A stretch of 64,000 bases of DNA from Coemansia sp. RSA 487 (GCA_027577595.1 JANBRJ010000034.1:62001-126000), one strand, 5' to 3'. Shown: positions 1 through 11,600, counted from the stretch's first letter. Translations and numbers: made by a program. Notes: generated by a model from the letters alone, not told the origin.

Positions 1-998
1 TTCTTCTCTGCTATTAATAACTGCGTTCACAAAGTCGAGGGAGAGAAAGGATATCATCATTGTATCTCCGGTACTCACTAACTCCCTCAGCCCCATATAG
101 CTTTTGGCCTTCTTCCATTGCCTTGGCCCGTATGAAAGTTCCGTAGCTCTCCTCCATCCTTTATATGCGCTGTCCATATCGCCTTTAGCCAGCTATGGCT
201 ACCCATGCTACACCGTGGCAGCTACCTGCGGCATAATACCCTTTCATATGCATCCTTGCTGTCTATCAAAAAAACAACCTGCTGCTCCTGTTTGTTTGTT
301 TTTTTCCTGGTCTACTGCGAATATCATGGCCCTATACTTTGGAGGTGTGCGCCGCCAGCCTCTACTCAAACACCGCCGATAATTTTTAAGGAGAGCCCTG
401 CCCTGCTCAACACAAGCACCGCACCCCTCCAAACGAGCAAAGTGCAAAGAACGAGACATGCGTGGCTTGCCCTTCAGCGCATCTCTCCCTTCTTTCAAAT
501 TGTTCTTTCTACTCGCCACGGCTTGGATGAAATAAAAAATAAAGCTCACGGCTCAGCCTTTTTGTACTCTGCTATAGCGACCAACTGTTGAGATATGTTC
601 TAGTTTTGGCCATTGGCAATAGGCAAAGCAACAACAAATGGAAGCATATTATCCTTCGTTATCATTATCATTATTTTTTTCATTGTGCAGTCATCCCGGA
701 TCCTTGATATTTTTATCTTCATTCTTCTGTGCTGCTGTTGTCGCAAGCACTGTCTTCTCGTGCTTCGTGTATACTCCTCAACCCGCTTCACTTGTTTTCT
801 GTTTTCTCGCCCAGTTTCTTTCTTTTAAACCCACACTTTTGCTAAACAAGCTGTTCTGTTGTTCCTTTGGCATTTGCCCATCTTGTGGCGATATAGATAC
901 TGTAGACATACTTATTCGAGCGTGCTAGACGAAAATAAAACCATACGTCCTCTACCGATTCCGCGGGGGTTCAAAGATACTTTTTTATACACACATTC
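1..998. other. no gene recognised; left edge and velvet upstream region
   Basis: The stretch is pyrimidine-rich on the + strand. Short open frames on both strands resemble no family I know and have no supporting splice signals. It probably contains the promoter and 5' leader of the velvet gene that starts at 999, and possibly the end of a gene lying outside the window. Confidence 0.4.
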
Positions 999-2523
999 AT
1001 GCTTCGACCAAAGTACGAATTCTGCGATCCATCTGAGTACCACGCATCCCCAGATGATATGGACGGACTGCCTCCAAACCTGCCTGTAATCCCGACATAT
1101 GTGCAACAGTAAGTTGTGACCTGTGCCTTAGCCACTGTCGCACTATTCCCCTTCCTTTCCCCCTTTCTGTTGTTGATAAGTTGCGATTTCTTTTGTTTGT
1201 TTATTCCCGGCAATAACATTGTCACCATCGCTATATGCTGTAGAAACCATATGATGGACGGCATCCAACCATTCAGACTTGTTTTAGGAGCCGAATCATC
1301 GTGCATCTCAAGAGTTGCTATTTTGGCGCCACAGCAACCAATGCCATTATTCTTTTCCGCTTCTCTTTGTTGCCGAATTTTGTTTTGGTGTATTTGTGAG
1401 ACACTGCTTAGATCAATCTTTGAAGTTTTGGGCGTGCCTTTTGTATGCATTTTTTATGTTTTGTGGAATACGATACGTATTCTCCACCTTAACAGCCGGC
1501 CCTGTCTTTTTTTTTTTTGGCCAAGCACTCGCATTTATAATAGTTACGCTGATTGTTTGGCTCTTGGCTTCAATTGTTTTTGTGTCCCATATAACAGTTC
1601 CTACTTCAGTTGTTGTCACGGGGAGGTGTTTAACTTATCCAAAGCTCTTGGCCGTTTTTCGTCTATGAAAGAAGAAAAAGTATTTAAATTGTCTAGGCGG
1701 GGAAACATTACCACTAATTTTTGTCACATTGTGATTATTCTTGTTTGTGACTACTTTTGTAATGTTTTCTTTCTACACTAATAGCAAACAGCAGGGCCAG
1801 CTAGAGAAATATGCTCTTGAGATGGCCCAGCACCCGATACGGGCTCGTATGTGTGGATTTGGCGAAAAGGACCGCCGACCCCTGGATCCGCCGCCTGTAG
1901 TCAAACTGCGTGTACGGGATGACAACGGGAACTTTCTGAAAAGCGAAGACGTTGACATTTGGAAGTTTGTTGTTTCGGCAACGCTGTGGGCGCCGCACAG
2001 CGACAACGACAGAAGCATAGTTATAAATCCAAATACGCTGCCAGGGTCGGTGCCCATGTACCAGTCGTCGACATCTGTAATGTCGCTCAACGAGCCAGTC
2101 AAGGTGCGCAATCTTGTGGGCACAACTGTCTCAAATGCCTATTTGCTCAAGGACGAACACGACGAACTCCACATTTTCTTTATATTCCACGATCTGTCGG
2201 TGCGGACAGAGGGCCAGTTTAGACTCAAATTCCAGTTTACAGTTATTCCGTCGGAAGACGATCCGCGTGCGTTTGTTGAGTCGGTGACGTGGAGCAACGT
2301 GTTTGAGGTTTACTCAGCAAAGACATTCCCAGGAATGACAGACTCGACCGAGCTCTCCAAAGCGTTTGCCACGCAAGGAATAAAGATCACAATCCGAAAA
2401 AACAGTCGTGGCCGACAATACAACTACAACGCTGACTATCAGGACGACGATGGAGACCATTACGATGATGACAATATCAACGCCGCCTCTGGAGCTGGTG
2501 CATCGACATCCAACATCCGGTGA
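999..2523 (+). CDS. velvet-domain transcriptional regulator (VosA/VelB type), two exons
   Basis: Fungal DNA-binding regulator that in other fungi couples spore development to secondary metabolism through dimers with other velvet proteins. Proposed exons are 999-1108 and 1785-2523, giving 282 aa. Exon 1 encodes MLRPKYEFCD and ends at a GTAAGT donor; exon 2 follows a TAATAG acceptor in matching phase. Exon 2 carries the diagnostic velvet signature RARMCGFGEKDRRPLDPPPV, the later FIFHDLSVRTEGQFRLKF block, and an acidic Asp-rich tail. The velvet fold is certain. Exon 1 is inferred: the 676-nt intron is long for this window, so a further small exon could lie inside it. I cannot decide between VosA, VelB and VelC from the domain alone. 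Confidence 0.85.
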
Positions 2524-2954
2524 ACGCGAGCAGCCTAGAGTGTATACACCAGACTGCTGGGCCCCGCTTCTTGCTTTGGAAAGACCCGAGATAATGGCTG
2601 GCTTAGTGACTTTTTCAGTTTCTTTCTATCGACTACTGCGTGTAGAAAATGTCCAATCAGCACCCTCACAAAAATGAAGATTGAAAGCTGGTGTTTTGGA
2701 TCCTCGTTTTTTTTTGCCTTTGGTCGCAGACTATCACGTGGACGTTGTGCACATGACTGTCTGAGGATTATTTTTGCGGGGGCTTTCTTTCTGCCAGCAG
2801 CAACTCAGCCATGCGTCAATTCTTTCTTCTCTTTTCGGATATACCTATTAAAACGAACCTGCACCTTTTTTATTATTTAAATTCCCGCATATTCTGTAAT
2901 TCCAAAGCCAACAGCCAAGAGGCACCACTTTTTGTATTTTTCCAGGTTGATTTT
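2524..2954. other. velvet 3' region and SLC35F6 upstream region
   Basis: Non-coding spacer between two + strand genes. The frame of the downstream transporter stays open back to 2811, but those 48 codons read as low-complexity Phe-rich sequence with no family similarity, so I treat them as 5' leader. Nothing else is recognisable. Confidence 0.4.
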
Positions 2955-4181
2955 ATGGCTAACTCGGCCTACTACGGCAGCATGCTGGCTGCCGGTATGC
3001 TCTTGACGGGCACGCTCAACACGCTGCTGACAAAGCTCCAGGACAAGCAGTGTGTAGGGAACTGCACCGACCCCGATGCGTCGAAGCGCGAGTACTTTGA
3101 GCAGCCCGTGTGGCAGACGCTCAATATGTTTTATGGCGAGATGCTTTGCCTTGCGTGCTTTTACCTGTTTTCGATGCTCCGCTGCCGCTGCAACGACAGC
3201 CATGGACCTGACAACAGAGACGGCTATATGCCTATTTCCGAGCCCTCGGATGAGGATGAGTCGCCCAACGCACGGATTGCCGAGGACGTGCCGACGACAG
3301 ATGCCCTGTCTGTGACTGCTTCGGCGGATGCGGAGAATGCTCCAGCAGATGCTCTGGTGCAGCTCAAGCCCATCTCTGGATGGGCTACCTTGTGGATGTG
3401 GGTTCCGGCGGTGTGCGACCTGCTGGGCACAACTCTCATGAACGTCGGGCTTTTCTTTACCACCGCCTCCGTCTACCAGATGCTAAGAGGTGCAGTAGTG
3501 ATATTCTCGGGCCTCTTTTCCGTGCTGTTTCTGGGCCATCGTCTCGAGTTCTTCCAAGTCGTCTCGCTGGTGCTGGTGGTTCTTGGTGTCACCATTGTTG
3601 GGCTGAGCAACGTGATATCGCCCCCAGTCCAAGTTTATTCCCACGCTGGCCCTGGTGACGATCCACAAAGCATTGATACCGAGGTATGGAAGGCAGTGCT
3701 GGGCGTGTCTCTTGTGTTGGGCGCTCAGATATTTACGGCAACTCAGTTTGTTGTCGAAGAAAAGATCATCCGCCGCTATCACTTGACGCCTCTGCGTGCG
3801 GTCGGTCTTGAGGGATCCTTCGGCGCAATAACAGTAATGGCTGCGATTCCCGTGCTTCACCTTGCAATTGGCCGGTACAACCCTGGAGGCTATTTTGATG
3901 CGCCGTCTGGCTTTAGACAGATTGTTGATAATCCGTCTGTCTGGCAGACATCCATCTATATTATGCTCTCCATTGCTTTGTTCAACTTTTTTGGCCTGTC
4001 GGTCACCCGTTACCTAAGCGCCACGTCGCGTGCGACTATAGATACATGCCGTACATTGTTTATATGGATGAGCTCACTGGCACTGGGCTGGGAGACATTC
4101 AGCTGGATCCAAGTCATCGGATTTGCCGTTCTTGTGTATGGTACTTTTGTGTACAACCGTGTGATAAAGCTACCATTTTGA
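2955..4181 (+). CDS. SLC35F6-like membrane transporter (drug/metabolite transporter superfamily)
   Basis: 408-aa multi-pass membrane protein of the nucleotide-sugar transporter-like SLC35F6 (C2orf18) family; the animal member is reported in lysosomal/mitochondrial membranes, and the substrate is unsettled. The N-terminus has the family block GTLNTLLTKLQDKQCVGNC followed by EQPVWQTLNMFYGEMLC. After a variable acidic cytoplasmic loop come about eight further hydrophobic helices, with conserved GTTLMNVGLFFTTASVYQMLRG-type and RATIDTCRTLFIW-type EamA segments. The start at 2955 (MANSAYYG) is chosen because family similarity begins there; an in-frame upstream extension looks like leader. The C-terminus ends KLPF after the last helix. 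Confidence 0.85.
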   Translation: MANSAYYGSMLAAGMLLTGTLNTLLTKLQDKQCVGNCTDPDASKREYFEQPVWQTLNMFYGEMLCLACFYLFSMLRCRCNDSHGPDNRDGYMPISEPSDEDESPNARIAEDVPTTDALSVTASADAENAPADALVQLKPISGWATLWMWVPAVCDLLGTTLMNVGLFFTTASVYQMLRGAVVIFSGLFSVLFLGHRLEFFQVVSLVLVVLGVTIVGLSNVISPPVQVYSHAGPGDDPQSIDTEVWKAVLGVSLVLGAQIFTATQFVVEEKIIRRYHLTPLRAVGLEGSFGAITVMAAIPVLHLAIGRYNPGGYFDAPSGFRQIVDNPSVWQTSIYIMLSIALFNFFGLSVTRYLSATSRATIDTCRTLFIWMSSLALGWETFSWIQVIGFAVLVYGTFVYNRVIKLPF

Positions 4182-4530
4182 TAGACTCTTTTTTCTTTCT
4201 TTCAGGCAAAATGCCTTTGTGTTTGTGGCATTATGCATTAGCACAACAGCGTGCTTATTATATATAGTGACATTTATTGTCATTGGGTTCTTTTTGCAAT
4301 ATCGCTTACCATTTACGGAATATCTGCCAAAGCTGTGCCTTCCCACAATAAAAGTTCAATAGGCAATTGTACAAACGAGCTCCAAGATTGCAAAACATCA
4401 TGCAAAAACAGAATAGCATATCAATTTATACATATTTTTTAGTTTGAGAGAAAGCTTAGGAGCATATAACCAGATTAAACTATATATGCACATTGTGTTG
4501 AAATCTCTATCCAAGAAAAAGGACAGATAC
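4182..4530. other. spacer with AT-rich leader of the release factor gene
   Basis: AT-rich, no gene recognised. It holds the transporter 3' end (AATAAA-like motif near 4348) and the release factor leader. An alternative in-frame ATG for the release factor lies at 4486. Confidence 0.4.
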
Positions 4531-5797
4531 ATGGCCACCAGATCCGGATTTCCAGTACTTTTGAGCAAGTATCGGACAGCCCATCGCCTGGAAAGCTTTA
4601 ATTGCATGGTTTTTTTGTTCCGAAGCTGTCACACACCTACCAAAATACACATAATCTCGACAGCCAAATGGAACAGCTCAGTGCAGGAATTCAGCTCAAA
4701 GCTCAAGACTCTAAAGGCCGATCTGGTATCAAATAGTCACAGAAGCAATGCCCTGGCGTCTAAAGGAAAGCGACTTTCGATTAAAGGACTAGAAATAAGC
4801 GGCATGGTTGACTTGGCAAATGCGTCTAACGACACTGATTTGATGCTTGAGCTTGCCGCCGGGGATATTAGCGATTTCTGTACCAATGTCAACAATTTCA
4901 TGCTAGAACGGAGACTAAGATGTGAAGAGGACTCTAGTGCGATTGTAGTGATCACTGCCGGAGCAGGCGGTAATGACAGCTGTGAATGGACGGAGATGCT
5001 TGCAAACATGTATCGTGGATGGTCCATGTATAATAATTTCAAGAGTAAGTGCAAATTTGGTATATATCCTTTCAGCCAATTTTTGGCGGTTCCGTCTTTC
5101 CAAAAAGAAAAATCAACTGATATGCTCTATTTTATCGGTGAAAATAGTTTCGTATATTTCGGAAACGCATGGCGAGGCTATCGGCTTTAGAAGCGTTACA
5201 TTCAAGATATCTGGTAGCTATGTGTATAGCTGGTTAAAAGGCGAATCAGGAGTCCAGCGTCTTGTTCGTATATCTCCATTTGATGCCAAGGGGAAGCGAC
5301 ACACGTCCTTTGCGTCGGTACTAGTGTATCCTGTTACAAACACAAGAGTCTCTGAAGCCTGCAACAGCTACAACACAAGAATTGCGACAAAGGACATTCA
5401 GATTGACACCTTCAAATCCAGTGGGCCAGGAGGACAGAGCGTCAACAAGACCGAAAGCGCTGTTCGGATCACACATATCCCGACAGGAATTGCTGCTGAG
5501 TGTCAGTGTGGCCGATCCCAGGTCCAAAACCGCAAATTGGGATTAGAGCTTCTGCAGGCAAAATTGGAGCGCCTAGAGAAGAACAAGGAGAAGCAGAGAA
5601 GAGCCGAAGAACGCAATCGACTCCCAGGAAATGAATGGGGGTCACAAGTCCGTTCCTACATCATGCATCCGTACCAGTTGGTGAAAGACAGCAGAAGCGG
5701 ATACACATCAAACCAGATCACCTCAATACTGAAAGGCCAGATCAATGACCTTCTCAAGGCCCAGCTAATAGAAACAGCAGGCTCCATCCACAACTAA
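4531..5797 (+). CDS. RF2-type peptide chain release factor, probably mitochondrial, two exons
   Basis: Class I organellar/bacterial release factor. Exons 4531-5044 and 5148-5797 give 387 aa; donor GTAAGT at 5045 and an AATAG acceptor restore one continuous family alignment (YNNFK then ISYISETHGEAIGFRSV). Residues 214-216 are SPF, the RF2 stop-codon recognition tripeptide (RF1 has PxT), and GGQ lies at 266-268 in the context SGPGGQSVNKTESAVRITHI. Length and spacing match bacterial RF2 (SPF about 205, GGQ about 250 in E. coli). The N-terminus (MATRSGFPVLLSKYR) is basic and hydroxylated, consistent with a mitochondrial presequence; an ATG at 4486 would lengthen it. By family knowledge it would terminate at UAA and UGA. 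It is convergent with MAK5. Confidence 0.88.
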
Positions 5798-5866
5798 CAC
5801 GGCTCTATTTTCAATATAAAGTATATTTGTATTTACCAGCACAGTAGAATGTGTCCAAGGAAAACG

Positions 5867-8305
5867 TTAACTGGAAGTTTTTGTCCTGACGGCATCTAGT
5901 GCAGACTCTTTGGCCAATGTAGGAATAACCATGTTCGAATTATCCGTGTCCATCAGTCGAGCGGCAAGGTCATTCACAGTGCTGCTTGACAGGTAGCGGC
6001 CAGAGATTCCTCTGCCAAGGATCTTCTTTGAAAGCATCTGGCTGAGCCGACCCTTGAGTGCTTTTATCTGCTGTTTTTCTATTTTCTCGGAGTGAATTAT
6101 GCTTGAATCTTCGCCGTCGTCGTCATCGGAAGGCATAAAGTCGCTGTCTAGCTCGATGTCCAGCTCTTTAGCGTTCTTTTTGAACCAGTTTTTCTCATGC
6201 GTGCGCTTGTTGATCTTGTGCTCGCGAAGGTCGACGTCTCGAGCAATATCGACACGGGGCTTCAGACGTCCGATCAGGTCCAGATCAACCGGGAAAAGCG
6301 AGATGTCTTTGTCTAGTTTCTCGCACATTTTGTAGTAAAGCTTGCGTTCCTCCGGACTAACAAGCATGATCGCCAGGCCCTCATTGCTTGCGCGAGCCGT
6401 GCGGCCACTCCGGTGCACATAAAGATCGCCAGAGCGCGGGATCTGGTAGTGTATAACGTATTCGACCCGAGGGATATCCAAGCCGCGAGCGGCCACGTCG
6501 CTGGCAACAAGAACAGCGTTCTCCGTATCGCGGAAGCGATCGACGTTCTTCAGGCGCTGCCGCTGCTCCATCTGTGCGTGAAGGCCAAACACATTTACTT
6601 TGAGCAGGCGTAGTATTGGCAGCATACGACGAATAGAGTCGATGCTGTTGACAAAGACAAGTGTGCGTCCAGGATATCTGACCAAAAAGTAGTACAGGTA
6701 GTAGTCTTTTTCGTTTGCTAAACAGTCTATGCGAGCCTCGGTCAACGTTCTGGCGGTTGCTTCCGCTTGAGTGACATCAACAAAGACAGGCTGCTTGTCT
6801 TGGAAGTTGACGCGCTCAATAAGATCTTCCATTGATCCGGGCTCTGGGGGCTGTGGGCCTTTCTTTGATTTCTTTTGCAATGGCTTGCGACGGGCAATGA
6901 CCTGAAGATCCTTCAAAAGAGTAGCCGAAAAAACAAACGTCTGGCGTCTGCACTGCTCTTTCTGAACAAGCTCGGTCTTGTTTAGCAGCTTGAAAAAGAA
7001 CCTGAGCTCTCTAAAGTGGCCTGGCTCAAGCATGCGATCCGCCTCATCAATGGCTAAGAACTTTATTTCCATAATCTGGCTCTGGTATGTGCTGTTGGTC
7101 GACACAAGCTCCCAAAACCGCCCCGGAGTCGCTATGATGATGTCAGGCTTGTTTCCCAGGAGCCGCTCTTGCTTTGCTTGCGACATGCCGCCAACAATAG
7201 CAACAATGCGTGCTCCAACAAACTTCGACATCGCAATCAAATGGTTCCTTACTTGAAGTGCCAGTTCACGAGTGGGTGCCAAAACAAGACCGGCGGGTCC
7301 TTTCCACTCTTCTCCTTTGTGCTGAGCAATATATTGCAGCATGGGGACCCCGAAAGCCAGCGTTTTCCCCGAGCCCGTCTCTGCAGCACCGATAATATCA
7401 CGGCCAGTAAGTGAATGTGGAAGGGATTTGGACTGAATATCTGTTGGCTGCGAAAAGCCAAGATGCTTAAGCGCACGTAGCAGCGTGGAATGAAGGCCAA
7501 GCTCTTCCCAGCGCGCCACATCAACATCCGGATCTCGAACATCATCATCGCCATCCTGCTGCTCCAGCTGTTGCTCTAGCAAGATCTTATTTTCGTCGTC
7601 TACCTCTATATGCTCCGTATCGTCCGCATCGGACTCTTCATTTTCACCGCCCTCATGCTGATTCTCGCGGATGAGCGTGCCGATCGAAACCAGCTCGCCA
7701 TTCTCGGCCTTTTCCTCGGAATAGTCGTCGACAAGTACAAACTCATCCCAGTCTACAGAGCCATAAAATTCATCATCACTATTGTCAGCTGCAGAATGCG
7801 CCATGGGCCGCTTCTTTCGCTTGGCAGCCTTCTTCTTTTTTGTTTTGCAGAGCGTCATCACACGACTGCCAGTCTCCTTGTCTTCTTCCCACACGCAGTC
7901 TACATCTTCCAGCTCCTCCAGTCCTATCATGCCGCCAAGCTCTTCATCCGGCCCAGCAATATAGGTTGGGATTGGCACAGGCTTCCAATTGAGCTTGAAA
8001 TCGGTTTCTTCGTCTGAATCCGGCGTTTGCTCGTCAGCTGTTTTCGCTTGTCCTTTGTCGATTTTTTTCTTTTTCTTGTTCTTGCTTGACTTTGCGATGC
8101 CCCTCTTATCCAAATCAGCCTTACTGTGCTGGGCAACCAAGCTCTTGGACTTTGGCATGGGTGGTGGATTCATTGTAAGCGTTTCCCATTCGGTACTGGC
8201 TTTCTCTGCATCGTCAGGATCCGAGGTACCAGCTTTTCGCCGCTTAGTATCTTGTACCGGGCTCTGGGCCGCTACTGCGTTTCTCTTGCTGCTGTTCCTT
8301 GCCAT
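5867..8305 (-). CDS. MAK5: DEAD-box RNA helicase Mak5/DDX24, ribosome biogenesis
   Basis: 812-aa ATP-dependent RNA helicase of the Mak5/DDX24 group, needed for 60S ribosomal subunit maturation in the nucleolus. The charged Lys-rich N-terminus contains the Mak5-type segment NWKPVPIPTYIAGPDEELGG (about 106-125). Helicase motifs are present in order: Q motif FSQPTDIQ (about 284), Walker A AETGSGKT (308-315), PTREL, DEAD (420-423), SAT (460-462) and HRSGRTARAS near the C-terminal RecA domain. The DDX24-specific insertion between SAT and the second RecA domain is visible (KPLQKKSKKGPQPPEPGS region). It shares a divergent promoter with the Ctf4 gene. Confidence 0.93.
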   Translation of the reverse strand: MARNSSKRNAVAAQSPVQDTKRRKAGTSDPDDAEKASTEWETLTMNPPPMPKSKSLVAQHSKADLDKRGIAKSSKNKKKKKIDKGQAKTADEQTPDSDEETDFKLNWKPVPIPTYIAGPDEELGGMIGLEELEDVDCVWEEDKETGSRVMTLCKTKKKKAAKRKKRPMAHSAADNSDDEFYGSVDWDEFVLVDDYSEEKAENGELVSIGTLIRENQHEGGENEESDADDTEHIEVDDENKILLEQQLEQQDGDDDVRDPDVDVARWEELGLHSTLLRALKHLGFSQPTDIQSKSLPHSLTGRDIIGAAETGSGKTLAFGVPMLQYIAQHKGEEWKGPAGLVLAPTRELALQVRNHLIAMSKFVGARIVAIVGGMSQAKQERLLGNKPDIIIATPGRFWELVSTNSTYQSQIMEIKFLAIDEADRMLEPGHFRELRFFFKLLNKTELVQKEQCRRQTFVFSATLLKDLQVIARRKPLQKKSKKGPQPPEPGSMEDLIERVNFQDKQPVFVDVTQAEATARTLTEARIDCLANEKDYYLYYFLVRYPGRTLVFVNSIDSIRRMLPILRLLKVNVFGLHAQMEQRQRLKNVDRFRDTENAVLVASDVAARGLDIPRVEYVIHYQIPRSGDLYVHRSGRTARASNEGLAIMLVSPEERKLYYKMCEKLDKDISLFPVDLDLIGRLKPRVDIARDVDLREHKINKRTHEKNWFKKNAKELDIELDSDFMPSDDDDGEDSSIIHSEKIEKQQIKALKGRLSQMLSKKILGRGISGRYLSSSTVNDLAARLMDTDNSNMVIPTLAKESALDAVRTKTSS

Positions 8306-8696
8306 TTACAAACCGAGGACAAAAGACTGACAGACACCTATAGTAATAATAAGAAAATAAATGGTAAACCAAAAGGTTTTGTTGGCTAGAAAAGTTTTTT
8401 CTTTTTCTTTGAGCTTGAAGAATGGGCAGATTTTATGACTTAATTTTCATTACTGATGAAAAATTTCAAAATCATGAAATCATGAAATCAGATTAATAAC
8501 GCGCTCGCGTCTCGTTCGCGCGCGAAAACAACAATCGCCATGAAATGCAAACTCTTTCATGGATGATGATGAGTTTCCATCCTATTTTCTTTCTGTCCCG
8601 ACTTTTTTTTTCTCCCATTAACACCCCTTACAATCAAAGTAAACAATATACGCTTATCTTTCACTGCTCCTTATTAAAGAAGAATAGAGCTTGCAT
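8306..8696. promoter_or_regulatory. divergent promoter between MAK5 and CTF4
   Basis: 391-bp intergenic region between two head-to-head genes. It holds a CpG-rich island (8498-8528) inside AT-rich DNA, with repeated ATCATGAAATCATGAAATCA-like sequence just before it (about 8471-8489). The CpG island contains an E2F/MBF-like palindrome listed separately. A pyrimidine-rich leader precedes the Ctf4 ATG. Confidence 0.55.
8515..8528. promoter_or_regulatory. E2F/MBF-like palindromic site
   Basis: TTCGCGCGCGAAAA reads as an E2F-type site (TTTTCGCGCG) on the - strand and is palindromic over 12 bases; AACGCGCTCGCG at 8498-8509 adds an MCB-like core. It lies about 170 bp upstream of the Ctf4 start, as expected for a G1/S-regulated replication gene. 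The match is by eye; binding is inferred. Confidence 0.5.
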
Positions 8697-11600
8697 ATGT
8701 CTAAAAAAGTTACAGACCCACGTTTCGCCCATGCAGAGGGATACACAGCCATCGCATTCGGAAAGAATGGGCAGTTTGTATGTACGGGAGGCAGTGATTG
8801 CTTGGTGCGCGTGTTTCGCGCGTCCAAGTCCGAGCGGGACCAGGAGGCTGTGACGCTTGAGCAGCACTCTGACAATGTGCTTTCATTAGCTGTGTCTAGA
8901 GGAAAAGTAATATCTGGCGACGAGGAAGGCATGGTCTTTAGTTTTGACCTGGGAACGTCGTCAATGGCTGATGCAGACGGACTGTCAATTCAGCCCTCAG
9001 GAACAGTGCTGCGGTCGCCGCTTCCAGCGCGCGACACCAGCATCGGCAACGGAGACAAGCAGGTGGCAATAGCAACAGATGATGAAAGCGTGCGGATTGT
9101 CTCACTTATCGACATGGCTCTGCTCCACACGCTTGATGGGCACCGAGGGGCAGTCAACAGCGTTTGCTATTCTCCAGACTCGATTTACCTAGCATCCGCC
9201 AGCTGCGACGGGACCGTGCGTGTTTGGGACATGAGGGATGGCGATCCGAGCTGTGTGCATGTCATGCACAAGATAGCATATGTGTGCGAGCCGGGAAACA
9301 GCATGGAACAGTTCAAGGTGCGATGGAGCTCTGACGGCCGTTTTCTGGCTGTTCCATGCCCCGACCACTCTGTAAAGCTAATCGAGCGCAACAGCTGGGA
9401 GGTGAGCGCTTCCCTGGCTGGCACGCACTCAAAGATGGTGACCCATTTGTCATGGTCTTCCAATAGCCGGTACATTGCATCCGTCGGACTGGACAACCAT
9501 GTGGTAGTTTGGGATGTTGCTGCTCGCAAATCCATACTGACACACGCTTGCGCCAATTCTCTATGCCAAGTGGAGTGGAACCCATGCGAGAATATGTTGG
9601 CGTTTACAGATAACACTGGTGCGATGTATATCTGGGACGATGTGGTTCCGGTGGACCAGGGGCATGCGGCGCCTTTCGAGCGCAAAGCAGCGGAGCACGG
9701 CACCCTTGTCAGAGATAAGAAGCGCAGTGGCTCTGACGCTGGTGCAAATGGACTGATGAGCGACCTGTTTGACGACACGGCAGCTGTCGACACGATGGAA
9801 ATCGATGGCATGGACGAGGATGGCTCCATTCGTAGAGGCGATAATGGCGATGACGACGACGATGCGATTGGCGACGATGGTGAGGGGATCGCAGACGCTC
9901 TGGATGACTTTGTTATTGACGACGACGGCGCAGGCTACGTTGAGCGGCAGCCGCCAAAATGGTTTGCAGTTGGAGACCAGCAAACGCAGAGCTTCCAGTC
10001 CGGGTCGACGCCATGGATAAACGACCGCCGCTATCTAGCCTTCAATATGGTCGGAAGTGTGGTCTCGATCGCCCAGGATGAATCTCATAACACGATTGAG
10101 ATCGAGTTTTACGACAAGTCAGTACATCGCGACATCCACTTTTCCGATTCATTCAAGTTTTCGATGGCAGCACTATCCGAAACTGGCTGCCTGTTTGCAA
10201 CCACCAGCACCGAGTTTGCAAACGACCAGTCGCTACGCAGCGCAATTAGTGAAGACGAAGTTTCGGTTGTGTCCTACAAAGGATTTTCATCGTGGTCGTC
10301 AAACTCGGACTGGATGTTCAAGCTTCCGCCGAAGGAGCACCCACGCTGCATTGCGGCATCGTCGCGCGGTGCAGCTGTGATAACATCGCAGGGTTTTATG
10401 CGCTTTTTCACGTGCGGCGGCGCACAGAAGCATGTTCTAAGCGTTCCAAACCGCGCCGTCACTTGCACTGCCCATAACGACATACTGCTTGTTATCCTGG
10501 AGGCTCCTGGGTCCATAAAGTCTACACATGGCTCTAAACGGCTTGAGTACGAGTATGTGCTGCTTTCGATGGACGATCAGTCGCAGCTGGCTTCTGGCCC
10601 GTGCCCTGTAACTCCATCCAGCGAGATCGTGTGGACAGGGTTTTCGGAGGAAGGCCATCCGGCAGTCTGCGATTCAAAGGGCATGCTGCGCGTTCTGCAC
10701 AGCTACTGGAAGGCCGGTAGTGCCAGTTGGGTGCCAATCCTTGACTCGCGCAAGCTCGCTCAGGACCGAGGAAAGCGGGAAACATTCTGGCCGGTTGGGA
10801 TTTCTGCCAAGCAGTTTATTGTGGTTACATGCCACAACAAGGCGCGGTTTCCGCCGTTCCCGAAGCCCATTTTGGACGAGCTGGAAGTGGAGATTCCACT
10901 ATTGCACACAGACACTCAGGTAGGGCAGCAGGAGGCAAAGTATCTGAGCGAGCGCCTGTTCCACGAGCAGCTTTGTGGAGAGGCGGAGCGCATAGGCAAC
11001 GAGTATCCAGGTGGATCGGCTGGCCAAGCTAGAGACGAGCTGGAGCAGGACAAGCTGCTTCTAAGGCTGATCCAGATTGCGTGCAAAGCCGACAAGACAC
11101 AGCGTGCGGTGGATCTAGCACTGATGATTAGCCTCGAAAAGTCCTTTGATGCGGCTATCAAGATTGCAGTCTTTCAAAAACAGTCGTCCTTGGCGGAGCG
11201 TCTGATGCGCCTGAAAGAGTCAAGGTTTGCTAGCGAAATAGAATACGACGATGAGCTTGATATTGGCGGCAACGACAGCGAGGCTGGAACAGCTAATGGT
11301 TTTATCAAGAGGAGAAGTCACCGGCCAGCTGCAACGTATGGACGCAAACAAACAGGAGATGAAAGGAGCAGCAGTATCGAAGGAGGATACGACAGCGGGA
11401 AGGATATTTCTGACACCGAGGACATTGCAAGTGGCGATGATTCTGGACTACCGCCGCCGTTGCCAGTCCACAAGCCGCCAATAGCCAAGATCGGCAGTAC
11501 ACCATCGTCGGCCGGCGGCAGTGAGCAGCCGAGCGTTGCAGCTGTGCGTCCACCGACAACGTCAAAGCCGTTTAATCCGTTTGCCGTTACATCGCCGGAA

